Below are positions 31,524 through 41,970 of a DNA stretch of 64,000 nt, in pieces (the stretch's first letter is position 1; each line of letters opens with the position of its first letter). The translations under genes were made by a program, and so were the position numbers. The stretch covers positions 560,501 through 624,500 of the forward strand of contig JAKIMF020000001.1 of NCBI GenBank assembly GCA_022605425.2, written 5' to 3'. The stretch is from Hamiltosporidium tvaerminnensis (lineage: Eukaryota; Microsporidia; Dubosqiidae). The notes under the pieces were generated by a model, which was not told where the DNA came from, did not search any database, and saw only the letters and a list, made by a program, of their open reading frames with translations.

Positions 31524-34445
31524 ATGGTAGAAAAAGAAGCATACAAAGCACTTCAACTAATTAAAGAAAGATTATCACATAAAAAAACAAACAAATCTAA
31601 AATAAAAGATTTAATACCTTACAATTCACAAAGAGTCTTTAAATTTGACCAACCTATTTTACAAGAACCAAATCAAGAAAAAAAAGAAAATTTTGAAAAA
31701 GTAGATTCTGTCTTACTCACAGCCATTGACACACTTTTAAGACACAGCAATGTTACCAATTTTTCTGAATTTTTACGTAGTTTTTCTTTTAAGAAACCAG
31801 TTCCTACACTAAAATCACTTACTGAACAGATTTCTTCTCCTAATTATACGTTGGCAGGTAAATATTTGGGACATTTCACACAAATATCTTGTATGTGCCA
31901 GGATGAAAATTCTACATTTGTATTTACAGGCAGTGAAGATGGAAATATAAAAATGTGGAATATAAAAACAGGAATTTCTTTAAATGTATTTTTATTACAT
32001 AAGCATACCATAAATGATATGTGTGTAAGTCAAGACTCTCAATTCCTTGCTTCCTGCGATAGCAGTGGCAGAGTAGTTGTGTGGTCATTGAAAACTTACA
32101 AACCTTTATACAACATGGAAATGGAAAGTGAAATAGAATTTGTACAGTTTATAAGAAAAGAAGAGGATATAAGAATTATAAATAGCAGTTATAGCGATAA
32201 AAATATATCGCAAGATACTGTGAACTCAACATACAACACGTATATTCTTTGCCTTGTATTTTCTTCTGGTGTCATTAAAACGATTACATTTGATAATGAA
32301 ACTACAATTGCTACGACTCAAAACACTTCTCTTATGGATATTTCTTTAGAAAATAGTCTTCGAGCTGTTTGTGTAACTGAAGGTTACAGATTTTTACTGT
32401 GTGGTGGTACTTTTCCTTTTCTTCTCATTTTTGATTTAACAATTCCAGAAAACTTTATAGTATTTGAAACGGGTGGATTCACTATTTCTTCTGTGTGTGC
32501 CAGTCGTCAAAATCTTAAATTTGCTGTCAGCACACATTTTGATTCAATAATTCAATACACTTTTATTCCAAGCGGTACTCCAATTCAAGGAAATTTTAAG
32601 AAAAAAAGAAAGGAAATTCAAGGACATTGGAAAAAGAATATAATTCATATTACTTCAGAATCCTACTGCGACAGACTTTGTTACCTTTCTGATGACACAA
32701 AATTGGTTGGTTTATTTATAGATAATAGTATAAGATTGTACCATAATAATATATTGACAGCTACTTACTATCTTTCTTCCTTTTCTTCTATACTTACGGC
32801 ATCTAATAATAATACAATTGCTGTGTGTGATGGAATGAATCTTTTGGTTTTGAATCAGACACTTTCTCCTGTTTATACAGATACTTTGTCTTTTAGACCG
32901 GTGGATTGTCTATTTAATAAAGAAAATTTGGTACTTTCAGATGAATTTGGATATATCGTGATTTACAGTATTTGTCCGTTTCTTAAGATTTATAAAAAAC
33001 AATCTTTACAACAATTTTTTGAATGTGAATTTTTGAATAGAAATTTGGAAATTGAAGAAGATTTTATCGAATGTAATGGAGATCCAATCTACGATATAAA
33101 CAAAAATACAAAAATACTTGAAAATAATTTTAGTTTGAAAGATGTATTAACAAACAAAACAAATAATATTTTTCAAATAAAAAATGAACGAGAAAATAAA
33201 AATGAAAAACCTGAAAATATTGAAGAATTTATGGATATTGAAATGACAAAAAAATCTAAAAATTTAATGGTTGGAAATTCTTATCAAATGTATTTAGAAA
33301 ATATGGCATTTGAACATCTGAAAGATGATTTTATTACGCCTACACAGTTTAAAAAGAAATATTTGTTTACTAACGAGACACAAGAAGAAACTAATAATAG
33401 TGAAAGCACTTGTTTGACAGAGAGTAGTATTACAAGCGATGATAATATTATCAGTGAAAGTACATTGGATGAAGAGAGTTATGTAAGTGAAATTACAGAT
33501 TCTACTTATTCTCAAGAAAGTGATATTATAATTACAACCGAAAGAATTGTAAGTGAAACTTTTAATATCGAACTTCAAAAATATGTTGAGAATTGGCTAC
33601 TTGGAAATACAGATTTTCAATCTTTTTTGCCACAAATTGGTGACAAATTATATTTTTTTAGTGAAAAATATAAAGAATTTAGAAATTACGAATTAAGAGA
33701 AGAATTTAATTGTGAATTCGATAATTTAAATAATTTAGAAGATTTGGAGGATTGTATTGTTGAAGTTAAAGATGTTCAGATTATTAAATATGATCCTTCG
33801 TATTTACAAGTAGAATGTATAAAAACAGAAGCTGAAGATCTAAATAGAAATAAAAGAATTAAAAATGGAAACGAATTTAATAAAAAAACGTTTTTTATAA
33901 AATATTACGATTATCCAAACGGCGGAAATATATTTTTATTGAAAGCTGTTTTTGACACACTAAATGAATTTAAATTTAGAAGAAATACTGTGGTAAGTGT
34001 GGTATATGATGGTATTTTATACACAGGTAAGGTTTTAAGGGTAGAAAGAGATGGAGCGATAGTATTGTATGATGATGGTACAGAAGAATGGGTGGGAAGA
34101 TATGACATGTACTGTAATTATACTTCGTATGGTGGATATATTGCAACAGAAATGTTGGATGGATTATTGAGTATAATTGGTAATTTTGGAGATGTAAGAG
34201 CATTATTTGTAAAAAGTAAAAGAAAAGAATATTTAGAAAGATGTTTCTACTTTGTTACATTGAATTTAATAAAAAAGAGAATTTTAAATGGATTTTATAG
34301 AAGTATTGAAAGTATTTTATGGGATTTTGATAATCTTTATGATAATTCTATTTATTTAGATGAGTCAGTGGTAAAAAGATGTGAAGAAATTCTTAAAGAA
34401 GTTTATTCGCTTTTTGGAAAAAATTTTAGGAAAAAAAGAAGATAG
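31524..34445 (+). CDS. BRWD/PHIP-like WD-repeat, crypto-Tudor and bromodomain-remnant protein (973 residues)
   Basis: ATG 31524 with CCC at 31502-31504. Order: WD repeats from about residue 113 (LGHFTQISCMCQDENSTFVF, TGSEDGNIKMWN; then HKHTINDMCVSQDSQFLASC and VVVWSLKTYKPL), which match the first repeats of the PHIP/BRWD family including the xLRTCxPL-like phrase; an acidic Ser/Glu-rich linker (about 600-700); a Tudor-like strand set at about 815-855 (VVSVVYDGILYTGKVLRVER, DDGTEEW); and a C-terminal ~60 residues (TLNLIKKRILNGFYRSIESI, LWDFDNLYDN) that match BRWD bromodomain 1 (IKxRLxNxFYRxxxSLxWxxxxIxHN). The acetyl-lysine Asn falls on Asp (LDES where PHIP has FNEP). Family members are chromatin readers, so a nuclear chromatin role is likely. 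It is shorter than animal members and has no second bromodomain. Confidence 0.72.
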   Translation: MVEKEAYKALQLIKERLSHKKTNKSKIKDLIPYNSQRVFKFDQPILQEPNQEKKENFEKVDSVLLTAIDTLLRHSNVTNFSEFLRSFSFKKPVPTLKSLTEQISSPNYTLAGKYLGHFTQISCMCQDENSTFVFTGSEDGNIKMWNIKTGISLNVFLLHKHTINDMCVSQDSQFLASCDSSGRVVVWSLKTYKPLYNMEMESEIEFVQFIRKEEDIRIINSSYSDKNISQDTVNSTYNTYILCLVFSSGVIKTITFDNETTIATTQNTSLMDISLENSLRAVCVTEGYRFLLCGGTFPFLLIFDLTIPENFIVFETGGFTISSVCASRQNLKFAVSTHFDSIIQYTFIPSGTPIQGNFKKKRKEIQGHWKKNIIHITSESYCDRLCYLSDDTKLVGLFIDNSIRLYHNNILTATYYLSSFSSILTASNNNTIAVCDGMNLLVLNQTLSPVYTDTLSFRPVDCLFNKENLVLSDEFGYIVIYSICPFLKIYKKQSLQQFFECEFLNRNLEIEEDFIECNGDPIYDINKNTKILENNFSLKDVLTNKTNNIFQIKNERENKNEKPENIEEFMDIEMTKKSKNLMVGNSYQMYLENMAFEHLKDDFITPTQFKKKYLFTNETQEETNNSESTCLTESSITSDDNIISESTLDEESYVSEITDSTYSQESDIIITTERIVSETFNIELQKYVENWLLGNTDFQSFLPQIGDKLYFFSEKYKEFRNYELREEFNCEFDNLNNLEDLEDCIVEVKDVQIIKYDPSYLQVECIKTEAEDLNRNKRIKNGNEFNKKTFFIKYYDYPNGGNIFLLKAVFDTLNEFKFRRNTVVSVVYDGILYTGKVLRVERDGAIVLYDDGTEEWVGRYDMYCNYTSYGGYIATEMLDGLLSIIGNFGDVRALFVKSKRKEYLERCFYFVTLNLIKKRILNGFYRSIESILWDFDNLYDNSIYLDESVVKRCEEILKEVYSLFGKNFRKKRR

Positions 34446-34875
34446 AAATGAAATATTTATAAATTTTGTGTTTTTTAATCTTTGTTTTTTAGTTCCTTTG
34501 AAATACTAAAGATATAATTGAAATTTTTACAGATTTTGTGTGTTTATTTTGTTTGTAAGAAAAATTTCTACCAACAGAAGAAGATAGAATTGAGATTTTT
34601 ATTGAATTTTGTGTTTTATAAGTCATTTTGAAATAGCGATATCAAATCGTGGTTCATTCTGACATTCAACTAAATTTTTTATTTAACATTTTTTAATTTA
34701 ATTCATTAAAATTTTATATAATAAAAATCAAATTTATTCCTTTTTTATAGTTTAATTTATTCAAGATTCTTAAAAAAATTGAAGCTAAATTTATATTTTA
34801 ATTCAAAGATCTTCTTATTAATATCTTAATTGATAATTTTACTTTATTTAAATTTTTTATATTAAATCTAAGATG
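34446..34875. other. AT-rich spacer
   Basis: 3' flank of the BRWD-like gene, with imperfect repeats of ATTGAAATTTTTACAGATTT type shortly after the stop. No gene. Confidence 0.35.
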
Positions 34876-34879
34876 ATGA

Positions 34880-35590
34880 AATGGGAATCGACTGACTAAA
34901 ACCACCTATCCTTAGTAAATTTCAGGTGAAATCGGTGTGCTAGCTATTTTTTGAATTTTGTTTGAATAAATACTTACTGAGTTCTCGTGGTGTTCATTGA
35001 AATTTGTATAGGGATGAGAAACTCTATAAAATTGTAAAACGGTTCCTAAAAATATATTTTGTAGTTTTTTATGTAACTAGATTATGAAAAACAGCTTTAA
35101 TGTAGGTAATTGCTATATAAAAGCATGGAAACCCAATATTCTTCACCTAAGTTAGAACACCTAGCGCCAGGCAGACAAGAAAATCATATACTTTAAAAAG
35201 CCGGAAAGGCTAAGTAGCATGCTATACATGTTTGTACGGCATCCACTTTCTAGGTGGCTCTGTTGTGTAAGTCTCTGAAATACATCTTAGCTAGAAGTTT
35301 ATTGGATTCGGAAAGTGTAGAGTAAGTCGGAAGGCTGTATGGTCTTAGAGAAAACTCAGTGATTTGCTTTGTCCGAGAAATACAACATACGACTTGTGTT
35401 AACGAATACAAGTGACATCTCTGTCGACATCTTGGGGTCTACATATCTTTTAGATAAGAAACTCTGCAATATATGGATATCGTAGGAGATACTTATGATG
35501 TGTTAAGATGCTATTATCTTTGTTAAACCTAGAACTGTGTTAATGTACTTAAAAAATATACTTATATCACTATTTTTAAAAGATCTGATA
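34880..35590 (+). repeat. Dispersed repeat family A, copy 3
   Basis: Diverged copy. GTAGTTTTTTATGTAACTAG, AAAAGCATGGAAACCCA, CACCTAGCGCCAGGCAGA, AGCTAAGTAGCA, CATCTTAGCTAGAAG and TTAAACCTAGAACTGTG match the other copies in order. The first ~100 bases are poorly conserved. Confidence 0.6.
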
Positions 35591-36200
35591 TTGATTTATA
35601 ATGGGTATCTTTTTTTTTGTAATTTTTTTGCGATTTTCTTTGCATCCTTTTTTTATGCAGGATGGAATGATATTTTTTTTATTAAAATAAAATTAATCAA
35701 ACTTTAAAGAAATTTTAACACGGATTTACGTATATCACAAATATTTACTTTGTAAAGTCTAAAAAATTCTTATTTTGGAGAAAATATAAATAATAAAATA
35801 CAGAAAACATAATTTTATTTTAATAAAATACAAATATAAATATGCTTATTATTCTTTACTTTATAAACTTTACTCTATAGATTTTGATACACAAGAGGTG
35901 TCTAATATAAAATTACGATGAAAATATTTATTAAAGAAAGAAACGGATATAAAAATAGATACACAGGTATATAAAAGACAAATATACGCGTAAGGAAGTT
36001 ATATGGGATTCTATTTAAATTTCAGTATTTAGAATTATAGGGTAGATGTTTTTATGAATAATGCAATATTTAACAAATTCAAACACGAGGTGACTGCCTC
36101 ATAAGATTTAATTAAAGTTGGGTTTTTCGCCCTATAATTCAGATATTTTTTTTACTTTGAATTATATTGAAATTACACAATTTAAAAAGGAAGTAAAGTC
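35590..36200. other. AT-rich spacer
   Basis: No gene recognised. Confidence 0.35.
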
Positions 36201-36315
36201 TAGAAAAATATTATATTTTAAAAAAAAAATGTTTAAAAAAATAAATAAAATTTGGAGAAAAAATTTCAAAAAAATATTATATTTTAAAAAAAAAATGTTT
36301 AAAAAAATAATTGAA
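36200..36315. repeat. 63-bp-spaced direct repeat
   Basis: AAAAATATTATATTTTAAAA plus the following AAAAATGTTTAAAAAAATAA occur twice about 63 bases apart, just beyond the 3' end of the SDR gene. This makes a chance plus-strand frame appear open here. Confidence 0.55.
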
Positions 36316-36320
36316 ATTTT

Positions 36321-37205
36321 TTATTCAATTTTTTTCTTTTCAATTGCCATATTCCTTGTTCGACTCAAACTAAAGAAAGTTATTATTCCTAAAAATGTTC
36401 TAGGAAGTATTTTAATAACTGAATACATCAAAAGATGAGGAAAATAAGTAATTGAAACAGAAGAATTTCCAAATGAATTTAAAACAGAGTCCGCATATGT
36501 TTTAGCTGATGGCACAAAAAACGAAGGTTTTTTTATTTTGCTCATTTTGGTAGCAACGTATCCTGTATTAATACACTCCACATGTACATTATAAGGTCTC
36601 ATTTCGTAATGTAACGATTCACTCCACGATCTTATCATTGCTTTTGTAGAAGAATATACCGATAGAACAGGACAAGGCATGTCTCCTGTAAAAGATCCGA
36701 TATTTAAAATAACTCCATTTTTACGATTCATCATACTGATTAGAACTTTCTGTGTTAAAAGAAAAGTATTATAAATATTAACATTTATCATTTCTGAAAC
36801 AGAACTCTCCTCCCCAAATAACTTTGGGTGTTCACCAACACACCCAACATTATTTATAAGCATTCCTATTTCAATACTGTCATTGATAAACGAAGTAATA
36901 CATTCTTTAGAAAAATCACAAATTATTTTCTTACATTTCACGTTTTCTTTAATTATAAGTGAATATACTTCATCCAGCTTGGAAGAACTTCGACCCATAA
37001 TTATTATGTTATACTTGCGTTTAGCAGCATTCAATGCTAACTCTTTTCCTATACCATCAGTTGCACCTGTTATTATTATCCATTTACCTTTTACTTTATT
37101 CCAAACCACTTTATTTTTCAGTTTTGATATAAAAAAATTGTAAAAGTCTGGTACAATTCTTAAAAAAATGTAAAATGAGACGTATTTTATTATTGTGGAT
37201 AACAT
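36321..37205 (-). CDS. Very-long-chain 3-oxoacyl-CoA reductase-like SDR (HSD17B12/Ifa38 type)
   Basis: Family role: the NADPH-dependent second step of fatty-acid elongation at the ER. I place the start at ATG 37205-37203 because CCC lies directly before it (37209-37207); the open frame runs 15 codons further without ATG. The 294-residue product has an N-terminal hydrophobic segment (about 5-28), the cofactor motif TGATDGIG (46-53), NNVG (118-121), a Ser in IGSFTG (171), the catalytic YSSTK (Tyr184, Lys188), a C-terminal hydrophobic stretch (YSVIKILPRTFLGIITFF) and a terminal KKIE that fits a KKxx ER-retrieval signal. This is the layout of Ifa38/HSD17B12. Retaining it suggests the parasite elongates scavenged fatty acids. 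Confidence 0.8.
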   Translation of the reverse strand: MLSTIIKYVSFYIFLRIVPDFYNFFISKLKNKVVWNKVKGKWIIITGATDGIGKELALNAAKRKYNIIIMGRSSSKLDEVYSLIIKENVKCKKIICDFSKECITSFINDSIEIGMLINNVGCVGEHPKLFGEESSVSEMINVNIYNTFLLTQKVLISMMNRKNGVILNIGSFTGDMPCPVLSVYSSTKAMIRSWSESLHYEMRPYNVHVECINTGYVATKMSKIKKPSFFVPSAKTYADSVLNSFGNSSVSITYFPHLLMYSVIKILPRTFLGIITFFSLSRTRNMAIEKKKIE

Positions 37206-37345
37206 AGGGTATTTGAAAAGAATATGATTTATAATTTTTTTTAAGTGCAAGGGTATGGACTATTGTGGATAAATTGATTGTATATGATAAGAATATGATT
37301 TATAATTTTTTTTTGTGCAAGGATATGGATTATCGTGGATAGAAT
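37190..37345. repeat. Imperfect tandem duplication over the SDR start region
   Basis: TTGTGGATAA, AATATGATTTATAATTTTTT, GTGCAAGG and TATGGAYTAT recur in the same order about 65-70 bases apart (about 37194-37262 and 37263-37340). The duplication copies the upstream part of the SDR gene but not the CCC-ATG itself. It may have created or shifted promoter sequence. Confidence 0.55.
37205..37210 (-). promoter_or_regulatory. CCC start signal that fixes the SDR start
   Basis: Minus-strand ACCC followed by T and the ATG. It supports the internal ATG over the longer open frame, which begins with TTG. Confidence 0.55.
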
Positions 37346-38090
37346 ATGATAATACAAAGTTAATTTTATTTATAATTATTGTTTGAGGAAGTAAGCAGTA
37401 TGAATGACTTTAAATCGATAGAAAATTTAAATTATTTGATAAGGCTTTGAAATATCGTATAAGCAATCGACTGATGTAGTATAAATTCTTAACCATTGAG
37501 ATTTAACCTGTAAATACAAATATTATCCATAAAAATCAATTTATACTTAACTTCTTATTGTTAGTAATGAGATAGGATTGAATTATGTATTACCAAGTGA
37601 ATTATTTTATATTTAATTTTTCTTATGTTTTTGAATTATTTCAAATCATAGAATATAAATCATCATACAATTATTTCTCTAATAATATATGATTTATAAT
37701 TGTATTCAAATCAATAGATTTAAATAGAGTTTATAATATAATTGAATAGCGTTGTGACGACGAGTCATCTTGAAATGTTTACTTGGTTTGAAAAATGTAA
37801 AACGGCAATAATAGTGTTCCAATTAAGAATATAAATCTTGACAATCAATAATAGTGCATAGAATTAGAACAGGTAATACTTAGAATGATTCTATTAGTCA
37901 AAAAAGGAAACTGAACCCAATATTGTTAAAAACCTATAAGGCAGTAGAAGATTACTTGAAAAACTATATAAATATTTTTCTTACTTTTTAAAAGTTTGAA
38001 TTTGCAAAGTAAAAGTTAATGTAATAAAGCTTTTGGCTTTTTATTTTAAGTTTTTTTACTAATACTTAAACTATAGTAAAGTAGAATTGA
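37345..38090. other. AT-rich spacer
   Basis: No gene. Faint scraps of transposon-like sequence are possible but not assignable. Confidence 0.3.
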
Positions 38091-38470
38091 AATTGAACTC
38101 TTTTCTATGTGCGATCTATCTATATTTTAAAATAATACCACATTAAAAACTATCTAGATTTCAATGAGTGTGTAGAAATTGTGCAAAAATTATTGTTTCT
38201 ATTTTGGTGAGATATAAACCACACTGAATTCATATACTAATCCCATATAATCTAAGCTACAACTGATTAAAAGAAGCAAACGTAAAACTTCCAATTGTTT
38301 ATCCTCGTCACCGAGGGATAAAAGGGGACTGGAATAACTAAATAAGTAAGCATTTAAATTACAATAATGTTATAATAAACAGTAGTAAATGTACTGGTTT
38401 CATCCTCGACACTGAGAGGTAAAAGAGGAAAGGAATAAATATGTAAATAAATGTACTGGTTGCATCTAAA
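38090..38470 (+). repeat. Dispersed repeat family B, copy 1
   Basis: Begins ACCACATTAAAAACTATCTAG with TTTCAATGAGTGTG, which resembles the first 50 bases of family A. It then shares GATATAAACCACAC, CATATACTAATCCCATATAATC and CAACTGATTAAAA with copy 2 at 48.8 kb. It carries a stem-loop, TTTATCCTCG (38298-38307) and CGAGGGATAAA (38312-38322), with one bulged base. A related stem (CATCCTCGACACTGAGAGG) follows at about 38402, within two partial repeats ending in GTACTGGTT. Not coding. Confidence 0.55.
38298..38322. repeat. Inverted repeat (stem-loop) in family B
   Basis: 10-bp stem with a four-base loop and one bulge. Copy 2 keeps the left arm and a weakened right arm. Confidence 0.55.
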
Positions 38471-38499
38471 TAAATTAAAAAAAAAGAACATCAAAACAC

Positions 38500-39200
38500 T
38501 TGGAAAGGCTGTCTTAATTTACATTCAAGATAGAAATACATTTAGTAAACTGAGTAAATTTGATATCATTCTGAAAACTTTAGAAAATCAATTGAGGATT
38601 TGACAACTATACGATTGAAATTTCATCGTATAAAATACATGATTTCATAAAAAATGTAGTAAGGTGTATAAATTTACTTTTCTTTGAAGAAATATAAATT
38701 CAAATACTCAAAATATTAGAAATTCTTTGATCAAAAGAACAGAAAATGAGTTTGCGAAACAGAGTGAACACCAGAATAAAAAAAATATGTTAAATTTTGG
38801 AATATTAGATCAGATTTATTTGTTTTGGACGAGAGGTAGAGTATGATAACCCCATTGAAGCAGGAATTACTTCCCATTATTCTCTTCAAATAGTTGAAAT
38901 TGAAGAACTTAGGAATTATGGTTTATTACCAAATGAGTTGGGTCTTATTTATAAATGTAGTACAGAGATAATTCCTTATGTGATGATCTGGGACGGTATT
39001 GTGACAAAATACCATAAATCTCATCTTAAAAGACTAAAAATACGCATGAATTTAGAGGCATATATACAAACCATAGGTCTCAAGACGATAGTCGAAACAA
39101 TTTATTTTGACCGACGAAGATGGGCTGAGTCGAAATGTATTTACGATAAGGGCGAAAATGGTGTCAAATTTTTAAAAGATACATATTAAAAAGCTCTGTC
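38500..39200 (+). mobile_element. LINE relic (zinc-finger/endonuclease end)
   Basis: AATTTACATTCAAGATAGAAATAC at about 38516 matches the CYIQDRNVF block. The endonuclease region follows with GAAGCAGGAATTACTTCCC and LQIVEIEELRNYGLL, ending with a clean 83-codon stretch (38938-39189, GLIYKCSTEIIPYVMIWDGI). The earlier part is broken by indels. It sits immediately behind repeat B1. Confidence 0.65.
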
Positions 39201-39720
39201 AATAACCTTTTTTGAAATATGTAGCAACCATCAAGAAGCTTTAATCCTTTAAATATTTTGATTTAAACCTTCATTTCAAATTAAACAATTTCCGACGAAG
39301 CGCTGGAAAAAACCTGATATTTGAGCTAAATATAAGAGACAAGGATAAAGCAATTAAAAAAGCGAAATATTTTCTTTCTCATGAATAGCAGCACCGAGTT
39401 CAACATTTAAATATATTTATCTTCCCAAATGAAGTTTCAAATTCTTCTTTTTCAAATAATTGGAACCTTTTCGGTTCATTTTTTTACGATATTTTACCTG
39501 TTTTAAACCCTTCCCTTCCAATTAATTTTAAATCTTTTTTTCATTGATTCACACTCTTTTTTACACCAAATTTTCTTCCATCAATTTATAACCTCTTCTT
39601 CTTATTACTTCATTCATCCTTACTCTTTTCTATACCCTTCTCTTTCAATCATTTTTTTAATAAATTGTTCTTCCCATTTTTTTAATTCCTGCTTTTCTAA
39701 AAAAAATAAATTCCAAAATA
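39200..39720. other. AT- and pyrimidine-rich upstream region of uS15
   Basis: Plus-strand T/C-rich stretches up to the uS15 start. No gene. Confidence 0.35.
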
Positions 39721-39735
39721 AATTTACCCTTTAAA

Positions 39736-40170
39736 ATGGGAAGAATGCACGGCAGAGGAAAAGGTATTTCAAAATCAACAATTCCTTACAACAAGATAAA
39801 ACCAAGTTGGGTAACATTATCTCCCGAAGAAATAATCCAAGAAATATTATTTTTAGCACGTAAAGGTAATCCACCTTCAAAAATAGGAAATATATTGCGA
39901 GATGTCCATGGAATAGGACAAGTTTCATTTATAACACAAACCAAAATTTTAATGCTTCTCCGTATGCACGGCCTTGCACCCTCCATACCAGAAGACCTTA
40001 ACTCCCTTCTCTCTAAGTGTTATACCATGAGGTCACACCTTTCTAATTTTAAACAAGACAAATCTGCCAAGTACAGACTTATTCTTACTGAGTCTAAGTT
40101 ATACAGACTGGCCAGATATTATAAGAGAAATATGGCTTTACCAGCAAACTGGAAACCAAATTTTAGTTAA
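39736..40170 (+). CDS. RPS13: Small-subunit ribosomal protein uS15 (eukaryotic S13)
   Basis: Component of the 40S subunit near the platform. The 144-residue protein begins MGRMHGRGKGISKSTIPYNK, the typical eukaryotic S13 N-terminal extension. It continues with PSWVTLSPEEI, GNPPSKIGNILRDVHGIGQV and the conserved core SLLSKCYTMRSHLSNFKQDK, then AKYRLILTESKLYRLARYYK. It is slightly shorter than the usual ~150 residues. ATG 39736 with CCC 7-9 nt upstream (39727-39729). There is no intron, as is usual in microsporidia. This is the surest gene in the window. Confidence 0.97.
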   Translation: MGRMHGRGKGISKSTIPYNKIKPSWVTLSPEEIIQEILFLARKGNPPSKIGNILRDVHGIGQVSFITQTKILMLLRMHGLAPSIPEDLNSLLSKCYTMRSHLSNFKQDKSAKYRLILTESKLYRLARYYKRNMALPANWKPNFS

Positions 40171-40261
40171 AATGATATTTAATTATTTATGTAATATTTT
40201 TATATTGGTTGTAGTTTCTATTATTCTTGTAATTTTTTATTTTCATACATTTTTTATTTTT

Positions 40262-40405
40262 TGTATTTCTAATAAATCTTACTTACTAATAGTATTCTCA
40301 TTTCTAATAGTATTCTTATTTCTAATAAATCTTACTTACTAATAGTATTCTTATTTCCATTTTATCTTACTTACTAATAAATCTTACATACTAATAGTAT
40401 TATTA
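40262..40405. repeat. Short tandem repeats upstream of the low-complexity gene
   Basis: CTAATAAATCTTACTTACTAATAGTATT-type units recur several times between uS15 and the next gene. Confidence 0.6.
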
Positions 40406-40461
40406 TTTCCATATCAAACCTCCACACTTTTATTTCCTAAAAAAGACCCTTTTTTAAAAAA

Positions 40462-41970
40462 ATGGAAGAGGAAAGAGAAAATTTGGATATAAAAAAAGCA
40501 CAAAAAAAATTAAAAAAAAATTTATCTCAAATTCTGCATAAAAGAAAAAAAACGAACAATTTTGTTTCTTTTATAGATTTAGCAATCAATGGGACAAGTG
40601 TTTGTAAAGAATATAAAAGTTTTATTTGTATGAATGATTATAGTAGTAAGAGATTGTTTGAAACATGTGATACTTCTAGGTTAACTAGTGGTATGTTTAA
40701 TAGAAAGTTGTTATGTGCATTTGGTATTAATAATGTAGAAGAGAAGATGGAGAGTAGAGAGAAGATGGAGAGTAGAGAGAAGATGGAGAGTAGAGATGAA
40801 TTGGAGAGTAGAGAGAAGATGGAGAGTAGAGATGAATTAGAGAGTAACGAAGATAATAAGTATAATGAGTATAATGGTATTAATAAGTATAAAGAGGTAG
40901 AAAGAAGAGAACAAAATATTTCATTTGAAAGCAAAAATAATATTTTTAATTCTAAGAAAATAGAAAATAATTTAGAAATAAAAGTAAATAATGAGGGTGA
41001 TAATGGGTTTAGTAAGAATACCTATAATAAGGATTCTTTAACTGTAAATCCTTTTATTTCCTTGAATTCCTTAAATTCCTTAAATTCTGAGGTAAAGAAA
41101 GATGATAAAATTTATAATTTAAATGGAAATTTAAATCAAAAAAATGTGTCTTTTTTTGGGTCAATTTTAGACACCGAAATTAAAGATGAGAAAGAAAAAG
41201 GAAGTGTTGGAGGGTTTGGGTTGGTTGGAAGAGAAGATATAAGGAAAGAAGATATAAGTGTAAATAAATATTTAAATACTTCAGGCAATAAAATTAAAGA
41301 ACAAGATATATTGAACAAAGATTTGATTTTAGATAAATCAGAGACTTTTAAAAATGATAAAATTAAAGAAAAAAATATAAAACACAAAGATTCTATTTCC
41401 TCACCAAAACGACAAGAAAATTTGTCAAAAGTTTCTTCAAATGATCATTCTTCAGGTTTTCTATCAAAATTTACATTTTATGATTCTTCAGATATGCCTG
41501 AATCAGAAGATAAATTTGTAGAAATAAAAAATGAAATATCAGAAGATAATAAAATAGGATTGGTATCGTTTATTAACAGATCTTCTGATAATATAAATAA
41601 TAAATTTGAAAGTTCTTTTAATGAAATATTTAATAAAGAATTATATGATAGAGAGAAGGATGATAGAGAATTGGATAAACAAGATAATAGAGAATTGGAT
41701 AAACAAGTGAAGGATTATAAGCAGGATAATAGAGAATGGGATAACTCGTCTAATATGATTAATATAACTACAACCTCTACACAAAATAAAAAGCCGGAAA
41801 TTTCGTTCTTTGATCTATTAAATACAAAAAAAGTAGAAAATTTAAATATAAAAACAGAATTAAATTTTAGCGAATTTAAATTTGAAATTGGAAATTTAAA
41901 ACATATAATTTTTAAAGAAACACCGGATTTCAAATTCTTCTATGAAGACGGTACAGAAATAAAGTATTAG
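40462..41970 (+). CDS. Hypothetical low-complexity protein with MESREK repeats (502 residues)
   Basis: ATG 40462 with CCC at 40447-40449. The N-terminal ~95 residues (AQKKLKKNLSQILHKRKK, then FVSFIDLAINGTSVCKEYKS) look folded. A tandem block of 18-nt units follows (EKMESR/DELESR, about residues 93-130), then a long Asn/Lys/Glu/Ser-rich, probably disordered stretch with FFGSILDTE, FGLVG and SFFDLL islands. A short conserved-looking C terminus (LNFSEFKFEIGNLKHIIFKE) closes it. The Phe-Gly islands are too few to call an FG nucleoporin. No family recognised. Confidence 0.6.
   Translation: MEEERENLDIKKAQKKLKKNLSQILHKRKKTNNFVSFIDLAINGTSVCKEYKSFICMNDYSSKRLFETCDTSRLTSGMFNRKLLCAFGINNVEEKMESREKMESREKMESRDELESREKMESRDELESNEDNKYNEYNGINKYKEVERREQNISFESKNNIFNSKKIENNLEIKVNNEGDNGFSKNTYNKDSLTVNPFISLNSLNSLNSEVKKDDKIYNLNGNLNQKNVSFFGSILDTEIKDEKEKGSVGGFGLVGREDIRKEDISVNKYLNTSGNKIKEQDILNKDLILDKSETFKNDKIKEKNIKHKDSISSPKRQENLSKVSSNDHSSGFLSKFTFYDSSDMPESEDKFVEIKNEISEDNKIGLVSFINRSSDNINNKFESSFNEIFNKELYDREKDDRELDKQDNRELDKQVKDYKQDNREWDNSSNMINITTTSTQNKKPEISFFDLLNTKKVENLNIKTELNFSEFKFEIGNLKHIIFKETPDFKFFYEDGTEIKY
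40738..40850 (+). repeat. In-frame 18-bp coding minisatellite
   Basis: GAGAAGATGGAGAGTAGA units (six codons), with GATGAATTGGAGAGTAGA variants, about six copies. Length changes keep the frame. Confidence 0.75.

Noticed and set aside
36118-36438. 106-residue plus-strand ORF with repeated KKMFKK
   Set aside because: Produced by a direct repeat of A-rich sequence and by antisense overlap with the SDR 3' end.
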